Below are positions 47,680-56,539 of a DNA stretch of 64,000 bases, piece after piece. The DNA is from Streptococcus pseudopneumoniae (GTDB lineage: Bacteria > Bacillota > Bacilli > Lactobacillales > Streptococcaceae). The stretch covers positions 1 through 64,000 of the forward strand of contig NZ_JUQX01000059.1 of NCBI RefSeq assembly GCF_001074565.1, given 5' to 3'. The position numbers were made by a program, and so were the translations under genes. Below the pieces are notes generated by a model. The model searched no databases. It worked only from the letters and a program-made list of their open reading frames with translations, and was not told the origin of the DNA. Each line of letters begins with the position of its first letter. Within the stretch, counting starts at the first letter, position 1.

Positions 47680-48971
47680 GCAAAGAAAATCCTTTAAGTC
47701 ATCACGAGCAGTTACGTTATGACTATCTCTTCAAAAATATTCATTATCTCAACGACCGTGAACGGAGGGAGTTTGACTATCTGCAGCAAAAAATGACAGG
47801 TCCCAAGTCTGAAGTTCACCATTTCTATCAAGAAGAAAAAGAAGAAACTTGGGGTAGAGATATTGATCTTCCGACTTATGGCAGTAGAAGTCGATCTAAG
47901 AGACGTGAAAAGGTAGCTCCTCTGCCTAAAGTCAAAAAGAAAAAAAGAAGAATTCGCTTCAAACGAATACTGACTTGGTTCTTGCTGTTGATTACATGTG
48001 TGGCTGCAGGGATGATTTTCATGTTTCTTCGAGGGTTCCAGTCAGCGGCCAATCCAACAAATAAGCCAGCTGATGCCAAGGCAGCTCAAGTAGAGGTCTT
48101 TAACGGTCAGGATACCAAAGACGGTGTGAATATCCTAGTCATGGGGACAGATGGCCGTATCGGTCAAAATAGTGCAGAAACCCGTACTGACACGATCATG
48201 GTACTGAATGTCAGTGGATCGGATAAGAAGATCAAACTAGTCAGCTTTATGCGTGACAACTTAGTTTATATCGACGGGTACAGTAAGATTGTAAATGGCC
48301 AGAAACAGACGGATAACAAACTAAATGTTGCTTATGAACTTGGGGAACAAGAAGGGCAAAAAGGGGCTGAAATGGTCCGCAAGGTTCTAAAAGACAACTT
48401 TGATTTGGATATTAAGTACTATGCCCTAGTTGACTTCCAGGCCTTTGCAACAGCTATTGATACCCTCTTCCCTGACGGAGTAACGATTGATGCCCAATTC
48501 TCAACATTGAATGGTCAACCTTTGACAGAAGCCACAGTTGGAGACGACCTTCATGCAACAGAGACAGAGTCCCCAACTCAAACCATCAAAGTTGGAAAAC
48601 AGCAAATGAATGGATCCACCTTGCTGAACTATGCTCGCTTCCGTGATGATGATGAGGGAGACTATGGCCGTACCAAACGTCAGCAACAAGTCATGTCAGC
48701 AGTTCTTGAGCAAATCAAAGATCCAACCAAGCTCTTTACAGGATCAGAGGCACTTGGAAAAGTTTTTGGCATGACTTCAACAAATTTACCATATAGCTTC
48801 TTGTTGACCAATGGATTATCTGTCCTAGAAGGTGCTCAAAATGGAATCGAAAGACTCACAGTACCAGAACTTGGTGACTGGGTAGATGCTTATGATGTCT
48901 ATGGAGGGCAAGGACTTCTTGTCGATCAAAATAAATACCAAACCAAACTCGCTCAAATGGGGATGAGATAA
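47676..48971 (+). CDS. psr: LytR-CpsA-Psr (LCP) family wall-polymer ligase
   Basis: A 431-residue protein with a basic cytoplasmic N-terminus, one membrane helix (about residues 100-120) and an extracytoplasmic LCP domain with VNILVMGTDGR, RTDTIMVLNV, SFMRDNLVYI and the NYARFRDDDEGDYGRTKRQQ Arg/Asp motif. LCP enzymes transfer teichoic acid or capsule from lipid carrier to peptidoglycan. It ends the aro operon and precedes the glycan locus, which fits such a role. Start ATG 47676 follows AAAAGGAG. Confidence 0.93.
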   Translation: MSKENPLSHHEQLRYDYLFKNIHYLNDRERREFDYLQQKMTGPKSEVHHFYQEEKEETWGRDIDLPTYGSRSRSKRREKVAPLPKVKKKKRRIRFKRILTWFLLLITCVAAGMIFMFLRGFQSAANPTNKPADAKAAQVEVFNGQDTKDGVNILVMGTDGRIGQNSAETRTDTIMVLNVSGSDKKIKLVSFMRDNLVYIDGYSKIVNGQKQTDNKLNVAYELGEQEGQKGAEMVRKVLKDNFDLDIKYYALVDFQAFATAIDTLFPDGVTIDAQFSTLNGQPLTEATVGDDLHATETESPTQTIKVGKQQMNGSTLLNYARFRDDDEGDYGRTKRQQQVMSAVLEQIKDPTKLFTGSEALGKVFGMTSTNLPYSFLLTNGLSVLEGAQNGIERLTVPELGDWVDAYDVYGGQGLLVDQNKYQTKLAQMGMR

Positions 48972-48984
48972 GAGGCGATAAATG

Positions 48985-49035
48985 AAAATCAAAGTTTGAT
49001 TCACTAGTGAAATGGTGGTCTGAGCTTTGGTTTTT
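48985..49035 (+). terminator. Terminator after psr
   Basis: AAAATCAAAG (48985-48994) pairs with CTTTGGTTTT (49025-49034) including one G-U; an inner TTCAC/GTGAA stem fits in the loop. A T tract follows. Confidence 0.7.
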
Positions 49036-49068
49036 CTTACTATCTGATAGATTTTTATAGCTTTTTTA

Positions 49069-49077
49069 TGGTATAAT
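49069..49077 (+). promoter_or_regulatory. Extended -10 promoter of the licD operon
   Basis: TGGTATAAT with TATAAT at 49072-49077, 39 bases before the licD ATG. Confidence 0.65.
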
Positions 49078-49116
49078 AAAATGATATAACTCGTTATTGG
49101 ACAGAAGAGGAGAGAT

Positions 49117-49953
49117 ATGAGTGATTTGAAAGCGATTCAGGCTCGTAGTCTGGAAATGGCTGAATATTTTGTCGCGTTTTGTAAAGAACATGATTTGTTA
49201 TGCTACCTCTGTGGTGGAGGAGCTATTGGCGCCCTTCGTAATAAGGGTTTCATTCCTTGGGATGATGACTTAGACTTTTTCATGCCGCGTAAGGACTATG
49301 AAAAATTAGCAGAACTGTGGCCACGTTATGCAGATGAGCGTTATTTCTTGTCAAAGAGTCACAAGGATTTTGTAGACCGTAACCTTTTTATTACTATTCG
49401 TGATAAAGAAACAACTTGTATCAAGCCTTATCAACAGGATTTGTATTTGCCACATGGTTTAGCCTTGGATGTTTTGCCTTTGGATTATTATCCTAAAAAT
49501 CCAGCTGAGCGCAAGAAACAAGTCCGCTGGGCTTTGATTTATTCACTCTTTTGCGCCCAAACTATCCCAGAAAAGCATGGTGCCATCATGAAATGGGGAA
49601 GTCGTATTTTACTCGGTTTGACTCCTAAATCTCTACGTTATCGCATTTGGAAAAAAGCTGAAAAAGAAATGACCAAGTATGGTCTGGCTGAGAGCGATGG
49701 AATCACGGAATTATGCTCAGGTCCTGGCTACATGAGAAACAAGTACCCAATCGCATCCTTTGAAGATAATCTTTTCTTGCCATTTGAAGGAACTGAGATG
49801 CCCATTCCAGTCGGCTATGATGCCTATCTCAGCACTGCTTTTGGGGATTATATGACACCACCACCAGCAGACAAGCAAGTACCGCATCATGATGCCATTA
49901 TAGCAGACATGGACAAGAGTTACACAGAGTACAAGGGAGAGTACGGAGCATGA
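49117..49953 (+). CDS. LicD family phosphotransferase
   Basis: A 278-residue LicD protein. The nucleotidyltransferase motif CGGGAIGALRNKGFIPWDDD followed by LDFFMP (about residues 32-60) carries the acidic metal site. LicD enzymes transfer phosphocholine from CDP-choline (or another phospho-alcohol) to glycans; pneumococcal LicD1/2 decorate teichoic acid. This is not the lic1 locus, so the donor is uncertain. Start ATG 49117 follows AGAGGAGAG. Overlaps the GT2 gene by 4 bases. Confidence 0.92.
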   Translation: MSDLKAIQARSLEMAEYFVAFCKEHDLLCYLCGGGAIGALRNKGFIPWDDDLDFFMPRKDYEKLAELWPRYADERYFLSKSHKDFVDRNLFITIRDKETTCIKPYQQDLYLPHGLALDVLPLDYYPKNPAERKKQVRWALIYSLFCAQTIPEKHGAIMKWGSRILLGLTPKSLRYRIWKKAEKEMTKYGLAESDGITELCSGPGYMRNKYPIASFEDNLFLPFEGTEMPIPVGYDAYLSTAFGDYMTPPPADKQVPHHDAIIADMDKSYTEYKGEYGA

Positions 49954-50918
49954 TGGGAGAAAAAATAAGCGTTATCGTTCCAGTCTACAATGTAGAAGCC
50001 TATCTGGAGAAGTGTGTCGAATCCATTTTAAAACAGACCTATAGCAACTTGGAAATTCTTCTTGTCAATGACGGCTCAACGGATTCTAGTGGAGAACTGT
50101 GTGAACAATTAGCTCAAAGAGATCAACGGATTCGTGTCATTCACAAGGAAAATGGGGGCTTGTCTGATGCTCGAAATAGAGGGATTGAAGAGGCAAGTTC
50201 AGATTTGATCGGTTTTATCGATAGTGATGACTACATTGACGAAGATATGTATGAGACCCTTTACCGTCAAATGCTAGAATCCAATGCTGATCTTTCTATG
50301 TGTGGACATTATGATGTCTATCACCAAATTCCAGAAAAGCAAGTTGCAGCGATTCAGACTTGGGAGTTGACGCCTCAAGAAGCCATTAAAATGGTCATGG
50401 AAGCTAAAATTCTCTCTGTCACAGCTGTCAACAAACTTTATAAAAAAGAACTCTTTGAACACCTACGATTTGAAATTGGCAAAATAGCAGAAGATGCCTT
50501 TATCATGATTGCCTTGATTCATCACTGTCGCAAGGTTGTTGCAACAAATGAAAAAAAATACTACTATGTTCATCGTGAAAATAGTATCACGACTCAAAAA
50601 TTCTCCTTGAAATTCTTAAACGTTATTGAGGCTTATGAGCAAAACGCGAATATTATAAGAGAGAATTATCCTGAACTAGCAGATGTTGCAATCATGCGTT
50701 TAAATTGGGCTTACTTCTATGTATTGGATAGGCTCTTAGTCGATGCAGATTTCAAGGATAGGGTCTTAGAAGACCGTTTGATGGCCTATCTAAAGAAAAA
50801 CACAAAGAACATTCTTTCAGATAGTCGTTTTACAAGAGCAAGAAAAGTGAGCTTTTTAGCTTTGTGCCTGAGTCGAAAATTGTATAGAAAAATCTTGCTT
50901 GCACAAACTAAGCGTTAG
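49950..50918 (+). CDS. Glycosyltransferase family 2
   Basis: A 322-residue GT-A enzyme: ISVIVPVYNVEAYLEKCVES at the N-terminus, LVNDGSTDSS, NGGLSDARNRG and the metal DXD in FIDSDDYIDED. No membrane anchor. Transfers a sugar from a nucleotide donor to a lipid-linked intermediate. Start ATG 49950 (or the next ATG, 49953) overlaps the licD end. It lies between LicD genes, so it likely builds the glycan that they decorate. Confidence 0.93.
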   Translation: MMGEKISVIVPVYNVEAYLEKCVESILKQTYSNLEILLVNDGSTDSSGELCEQLAQRDQRIRVIHKENGGLSDARNRGIEEASSDLIGFIDSDDYIDEDMYETLYRQMLESNADLSMCGHYDVYHQIPEKQVAAIQTWELTPQEAIKMVMEAKILSVTAVNKLYKKELFEHLRFEIGKIAEDAFIMIALIHHCRKVVATNEKKYYYVHRENSITTQKFSLKFLNVIEAYEQNANIIRENYPELADVAIMRLNWAYFYVLDRLLVDADFKDRVLEDRLMAYLKKNTKNILSDSRFTRARKVSFLALCLSRKLYRKILLAQTKR

Positions 50919-50926
50919 GAGAAACA

Positions 50927-53080
50927 ATGATTTTATTTATTGAAAAAAACTATTTTAAAATCAATCTGCTGTTTTTATCAGTTATATCTTTTTACTGTAT
51001 GGCAGGCTTGATTGTCCCACTTCAGGCCATTTCGGCCAATAAATTTGTCACTCTTGGCATGACCCTCATGGGTGTTTTATTGGGACTTTATAATTTCTTT
51101 ATCAAAAAAGTCTATCTGACTGTCAGAAAAATTGAGTATTTGATTCTCTTTTTTCTAATGAATATCCTGACAGCTGCCTTAGTTGTCAAGTATGGATTTT
51201 CAACAAACATAAAGAATTTAGTTGTCTTTTTCATCTATTTCTTTGCAATCTATCCAGCCTTTCAGTCTTTCTCAGTGAAAAAAGCACGTGCCCTCTTTGA
51301 TGCCTTCTTCTCAGTTATCACTGTTGCAAATACTATAGGTGTACTTGTATCAATTTGGCAATTCTTCATGCTGCAGGGTTACCGCGTATTTGATTACAAG
51401 GGGTTATTGATCCGCCAAGGATTTGTAGAGTCTCGTCTATTTGGGATTCTAGCCAGTCCCAACTATCTCTCTATTATTTCTTTGATGGTGATTATTTATT
51501 TGTGGATGCGCTTGTCACTTTACAATACTGTCCTTAAAACCCTGGCTATCTCATCGATTTTGCTAAATTTTGCTTATATTGTATTATCAGGTTCCAGAAC
51601 AACCTATATCTGTTTGGTTATCGTTGCCCTGTTATACGCTTTGATGACGGCTAACTGGACTAAAAAAATCAAGTCACTTCTTACTGTTCTAGTAACTGTA
51701 GGTCTGGTATTTGTCTGTTATAATGGTATCAAATATAGTAGCGATATATATTTGAAAGCTCACTCAGCTCAAATCCAAAAGAACCAAGAAAATGGACAAA
51801 ATGGAGACAACAATCTTTCTCTTGAGAGAACAGACACAAGTGAAGAGAATATCTCCAATAACCGTTTTGCCATTTGGCAGTCAACAGCTTCCTTTATCCC
51901 TAGACGCCCTCTATTTGGATATTCAGGTGGAAACTGGTATGAGTTAGGTAAAGAGTATGACGCTTCAGCCTACATCATCAAAAGACATTACCTTACTCAC
52001 AACGGCTACCTTGAGTTGCTATTCTATGATGGTATCACAGGTTTTATCCCTATGGCTATCTTTATGCTTTCCTTCATTGTTTCAAGTCTCAAGAAATATA
52101 AAAAAGACCTTCAAGAAGGTCGACACAATCATGAATTGATTACCATTCTCTTGATCACTGTAGTTATTCTCATCTCTAATTTGTTCTTGAGTTCAACCTT
52201 CTATGGAATTTCTCTTTTGGGTTTTATCTTGTTTGTGATTTCAGGTTACTATTTCTCTGTTCTCTATAAAAAAAGAGACGGCTACAGAAAACTAGATGAA
52301 GCGGAGATTAAAGAAGTTGAACTAGGTGTCATGGATTATATCCACAATCTCTGTCAAAAAGAGAATATCAACTATTCACTAGCTTATGGAACCTTGCTGG
52401 GAGCAGTGAGACACAAGGGTTACATTCCTTGGGATGACGATATTGATATCTCTTTGAAACGCGATGAATACGACAAATTGTATCAAGCTATTTTGCAAGA
52501 TAATGATCCTGTCTACAAAGTGGTTTCTTGGGAAAATGACAGTCGTTACCCTTACCCATTTTACCGAGTCTATGATGCGCGAACTGTCTATGATAATAAC
52601 TATATCGACAATGATATTGATTTAGGAATTTGTGTAGACGTTTTCCCATTTGACTATTATGCTGATGTTAACAAGGACATGGTAAAACTGGATACTTACC
52701 GTCGTTTATCAGTCTATACCCTTTATGGCATCCATAACAAGAATGCGAAACTCAAGAATATCATCAGATATCTACTTGTCCTTGTATTCCGTTTGACTCG
52801 CGTCAAAACTTGGAACCGTAAGATGAACATCCTATCTATGCGAGAAAAAGATGGAGACTTCATTGATTACCTCATGGAGAACAAAAGAGTTTCTACGAAA
52901 TTTGACAAGTCCTTCTTGGATACGACGATTGATAGTCCATTTGAAGATAGAGTTTACAAAATCCCTGAGGCCTATCAGCCGATCCTTTCTGCCATCTACG
53001 GAGATGACTTTATGGAAATTCCTCCTCTAGAAAAACGAGTGAAGCACGATGACTTTCTTGCATACATAAAGGAGGGATAG
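50927..53080 (+). CDS. O-antigen ligase/polymerase fused to a LicD domain
   Basis: A 717-residue two-part protein. Residues about 1-445 have 10-12 membrane segments with the Wzy_C/O-antigen ligase layout: a long external loop at about 280-370 ending in THNGYLELLFYDGITGFIP. Residues about 455-717 are a cytoplasmic LicD domain with YGTLLGAVRHKGYIPWDDD and an acidic DIDISL. The two parts would join or polymerise a glycan outside and transfer a phospho-group inside. The fusion is in frame with no stop and no sequence break. Start ATG 50927 follows AGGAGAAAC. Confidence 0.9.
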   Translation: MILFIEKNYFKINLLFLSVISFYCMAGLIVPLQAISANKFVTLGMTLMGVLLGLYNFFIKKVYLTVRKIEYLILFFLMNILTAALVVKYGFSTNIKNLVVFFIYFFAIYPAFQSFSVKKARALFDAFFSVITVANTIGVLVSIWQFFMLQGYRVFDYKGLLIRQGFVESRLFGILASPNYLSIISLMVIIYLWMRLSLYNTVLKTLAISSILLNFAYIVLSGSRTTYICLVIVALLYALMTANWTKKIKSLLTVLVTVGLVFVCYNGIKYSSDIYLKAHSAQIQKNQENGQNGDNNLSLERTDTSEENISNNRFAIWQSTASFIPRRPLFGYSGGNWYELGKEYDASAYIIKRHYLTHNGYLELLFYDGITGFIPMAIFMLSFIVSSLKKYKKDLQEGRHNHELITILLITVVILISNLFLSSTFYGISLLGFILFVISGYYFSVLYKKRDGYRKLDEAEIKEVELGVMDYIHNLCQKENINYSLAYGTLLGAVRHKGYIPWDDDIDISLKRDEYDKLYQAILQDNDPVYKVVSWENDSRYPYPFYRVYDARTVYDNNYIDNDIDLGICVDVFPFDYYADVNKDMVKLDTYRRLSVYTLYGIHNKNAKLKNIIRYLLVLVFRLTRVKTWNRKMNILSMREKDGDFIDYLMENKRVSTKFDKSFLDTTIDSPFEDRVYKIPEAYQPILSAIYGDDFMEIPPLEKRVKHDDFLAYIKEG

Positions 53081-53083
53081 AAG

Positions 53084-53794
53084 GTGTTACAATGGTTAAA
53101 AAGAAGTTTAGCTAGTCTCTTAGGAGATAAGAAAGATCTGGTTAAAAACCTACCAATTATCAAAAATTTAAATCAAAAAGCCAATATCGACTTAGATTCA
53201 AAGAGAAGCAATTTGCTCAAAGAAAACTTTGAAGATATTCTAAAGGCCATCTACCAATCTAATCTGAAATCCTATGATATCTGGTTAGACTTTGGGACTT
53301 TACTTGGTTTCTATAGAGAAAATGATTTGATTCCGCATGATTTAGATATGGACTTTGGGATTATTATCCCAGACTATGAAGCCTTTTTAAAGGATGAGAA
53401 AGTTCTTTTGGAGAAAGGCTTTGTCAGAACCAAAGAGTTCTATTACAATGATAAGCTTGTAGAATTATCCTATAGTTACAAGGGCCTCAATGTGGATTTT
53501 ATTGTCTATGATAAAAAGGAAGGTACCATCTCCTCAGATACTATTTTCTACATGACAAATGCCTTGGGAAATCCTACAAGATATGAAGTTTATCATTATG
53601 AATTGCCTTTTACAGCACTAAGTGAATGCAGTTTTAAAGAAATTCTAGTAAAAGTTCCAGAAAATACAAGAGAATACATTAGTCACTTGTATGGGGAGGA
53701 TTTTGAAATCCCTAACACCCACTACAACTGGAAAGAAAATCCAATTTACAAACAAAAAGATGCTAAATTGGCTAAAGTACTTTTGAAAAAGTAA
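53084..53794 (+). CDS. LicD/fukutin-like phosphotransferase
   Basis: A 236-residue protein of the LicD/fukutin-related branch. Motif FGTLLGFYRENDLIPHDLD followed by MDFGIIIP: the WDDD of standard LicD is HDLD here, as in FKRP/fukutin-like enzymes that transfer phosphate-linked alditols such as ribitol- or glycerol-phosphate. Donor uncertain. Start GTG 53084 follows GGAGGG 4 bases after the fusion gene stop. Confidence 0.88.
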   Translation: MLQWLKRSLASLLGDKKDLVKNLPIIKNLNQKANIDLDSKRSNLLKENFEDILKAIYQSNLKSYDIWLDFGTLLGFYRENDLIPHDLDMDFGIIIPDYEAFLKDEKVLLEKGFVRTKEFYYNDKLVELSYSYKGLNVDFIVYDKKEGTISSDTIFYMTNALGNPTRYEVYHYELPFTALSECSFKEILVKVPENTREYISHLYGEDFEIPNTHYNWKENPIYKQKDAKLAKVLLKK

Positions 53795-53809
53795 ACTTCG
53801 AAATACAAG

Positions 53810-53892
53810 AAAAGAGGGGATGGTGAAGTTCTTCCTTGTTAACTCTAGTCCCTACTCTAGTGTAACAAACGGGCTTCTCCTTCCCTCTTTTT
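53810..53892 (+). terminator. Long hairpin after the LicD operon
   Basis: AAAAGAGGG (53810-53818) pairs with CCCTCTTTT (53883-53891); an inner TTGTTA/TAACAA stem lies in the loop, then TTG. Probably the operon terminator. Confidence 0.6.
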
Positions 53893-53896
53893 GTCT

Positions 53897-53952
53897 TATA
53901 ATGACGGAAAGGAGCTAGAAAAGTTGCTACTAGGATGAATCTTCCATCCTAG
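53897..53952 (+). promoter_or_regulatory. -10 box and leader hairpin of the Pce-like gene
   Basis: TATAAT at 53897-53902 without a good -35. In the leader, CTAGGATG (53930-53937) pairs with CATCCTAG (53945-53952), 30 bases before the ATG. Confidence 0.45.
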
Positions 53953-53982
53953 CTTCCGCTATCAAAGAAAGAAGTGGTTTAT

Positions 53983-56490
53983 ATGAAAAAGAAACAGATA
54001 AAAGAAACCCTTGTATTTATTTCCCTAGTCTTGATGCTCGTCTCTGGACTCTTGACACCAGCAGTTCAGGCAGATGCTTCAAGCAATCGAATCCATTTTA
54101 TCAATACCAAAGGAGTATCAGGAAGTGATGCCATTATTCTAGAAAGTAATGGTCACTATGCCTTGATTGATATGGGTGAAGACTATGATTTTCCAGATGG
54201 GGAAGATCCTCGCTATCCCAGTCGTGTAGGAATTAGTAGACAGAACGATTATGTATTAGAAGATCGTCTCTTCCGTCACATGAAACACCTTGGGATACAA
54301 AAGTTAGATTTTATTCTAGGAACCCATGTCCATAGTGACCATATTGGATCTGCGGATGAAGTTCTGAAACGTTATCCTGTAGACAGATTTTATCTAAAGA
54401 GATACTCAGATGAGCGCATCACATCAAAATAGCGATTGTGGGACAATCTTTTTAATTATGACAATGCTGTCAAGACAGCTCTAGAGCGTGGCGTAACTCT
54501 TGTGCAAGACATCACTGAGAAGGAAAGTCACTTCACTTTAGGTGACATGGATATTCAGCTTTATAACTATAAAAACGAATATGACAGTGATGGCAAACTC
54601 AAGAGAGTTTATGATGATAATTCCAATTCGATTGTGGCAGTGGTTACTGTAGCGGGGAAAAAGATTTATCTCGGTGGTGACTTGGATAATGCTGAGGGGG
54701 CAGAGGATAAGTTAGGTCCTGAAATTGGTAAAGTGGATATGATGAAATGGAACCATCATTATGATGCCCACATTTCAAATACGATTCCTTTCTTAGACTC
54801 CCTATCTCCAAGTATGGTGGTACATACATCCGCAGCAGATGCCAATCTTGCTACAACTAGAGACTATCTTAAGAAACATGGTATTGAGGTAGTTCATGCT
54901 TCTAGCCAGACCAAGGATGCAACAGTCTTTACAATTAGCAGAAATGGTTTTACAAATGTGTCTGATTCACTACCTAATATTCCTACTGTTAGTGAAAGAT
55001 GGTATAAAGAAGATGGTTACTGGAAGTATCGCTTGTCTGATGATCAGATGGCAATCGGTTGGCGCAAAATAGAAGGTATTTACTATTTCTTTAATGGCCA
55101 AGGACAAATGCAGGCAGGTAGATGGCTTCATTTGAACGACTCTCGTGAAAAACCTGATGGTAACTGGTATTATTTAAACAACAATGGACAAATGCAAGAT
55201 ACTGGTTGGTTTAAACACGATGGTACTTGGTATTATATTGCTTCAAGTGGAGCAAGGAGCTATAGTCAGTTAGTTGAAATTGATGGGCAAAAATATCTAT
55301 TTGACAAAGATGGGAAGATGCTGACTGGCCTTCAGGTCTATAATGGTAAGAAGATGGTCTTTGCTAGTAGTGGTGCCCTGCAGTCGGAGGGCAAAGCATC
55401 ATCTTGGCAAAAGATTGCCTCAAATTGGTACTATTATGATGAAGACGGCATTTTGACAGTTGGTAAGAAAGACATCAAGGGAACAACTTACTACTTTGAC
55501 AAAGAAGGTATCATGCAAACTGGCTGGGCCGTGGTAGATGGTAAATGGAACTACTTTGCGAATTCAGGCGCCATGCAAACTGGCTGGGTCAAGGACAAAG
55601 ACATTTGGTTCTACCTTGATAAAGACGGCAATATGCTAACTGGAAATCAAGAAATCAATGGCTCTCGTTACTATTTCAAGGCAAGTGGTGCTATGCAAAC
55701 TGGTTGGCAATGGCAGGACAAGGGTTGGCAGTATTATACTAGCTCTGGTGCCATGAAGACGGGTTGGTTAAAATCGGGCGAATCCTGGTATTATCTGGAT
55801 CCAGAAACTGGTATCATGGCAGTCGGATCGCAAGAAATTAATGGAAAGAACTATTTCTTCAAGTCTTCAGGAATCATGCAAGTTGGTTGGCAGTGGGTAA
55901 ATGATAGTTGGCATTATTATACCTCTACAGGTGCTCTGCAAACAGGCTGGCTTAAAGATGGGGGCACTTGGTATTATCTGGATGCTAAGGAAGGAACCAT
56001 GTCGGTCGGTCTGCATGCAGTAAATGGTGAACAGTACTACTTTAGCACTTCCGGTGCTATGCAGACAGGTTGGCAGTGGATTGATGGTCAGTATCGATAC
56101 TTCCAAGCAAGTGGCGCCATGAAGACTGGCTGGATTAAAGATCAAGGCAAGTGGTATTATCTTGAAAAAGAAACAGGTATCATGTTGGTCGGTCTTCATA
56201 AGGTGAATGGTCAAACCTACTATTTTGGTCCGAACGGAGCTATGCAAACGGGTTGGAAACAGCTTGATGGCAATTGGTACTATTTCCAAACAGACGGAGC
56301 TTTACTGAAAAATGCCACCACACCTGATGGTTACAAGGTAAACGAAGAAGGTATCTGGAAACAGGCTGTTGCTGCTGTAAATAGCGAGGCAGTCAAGCCA
56401 GAACAGAAACAAGAAGCAAATTCTAATCTTGTTGAACAAGAAAAACAAGATTCAAAGGTAGAAGCCAATACTTCTGATAAGAAAGAATAA
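53983..56490 (+). pseudogene. pce: Pce/CbpE-type choline-binding phosphorylcholine esterase with internal amber codon
   Basis: One reading frame of 836 codons, interrupted only by TAG at 54430-54432 (codon 150). Before it: signal peptide ending near VQADAS and the metallo-beta-lactamase motif HVHSDH (H115-H120). After it, in the same frame: YLGGDLDN and WNHHYDAH supplying the remaining zinc ligands, then about 20 choline-binding (CW) repeats and a hydrophilic tail. Pce cleaves phosphocholine from teichoic acid at the cell surface. Pneumococcal Pce has Glu at the matching place (SERLWDNL), so GAG to TAG is the likely change. The stop cuts the zinc site in two; without readthrough no active enzyme or anchor is made. 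The same residues resume in the segment from 54433. Confidence 0.9.
55525..56313 (+). repeat. Tandem higher-order choline-binding repeat (about 183 bp units)
   Basis: Starts of equivalent Trp codons lie at 55525, 55705, 55888, 56071 and 56254, i.e. spacings of 180, 183, 183 and 183 bases. Each unit holds three CW repeats of different type (WQW..., WLK/WIK..., xQEI or LHxVNG), so the domain grew by duplicating three-repeat blocks. Confidence 0.85.
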
Positions 56491-56498
56491 ATAAGAAA

Positions 56499-56538
56499 AC
56501 ACCCTGCTGATAGACATTATCTATCAGTAGGGTGTTCT
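56499..56538. terminator. Bidirectional terminator between Pce-like gene and flippase
   Basis: AACACCCT-CTGATAGA arms to CTATCAGTAGGGTGTT, loop CATTAT; T-rich on the plus side and TTTTC on the minus side. It separates the convergent genes. Confidence 0.85.
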
Positions 56539-56539
56539 T

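Noticed and set aside
55867-56289. Minus-strand open frame of 140 codons
   Set aside because: Antisense shadow of the repetitive choline-binding domain; no family resemblance.
55525-56313. Regular repeats resembling a CRISPR or minisatellite
   Set aside because: They are coding choline-binding repeats with diverged copies and no spacers.
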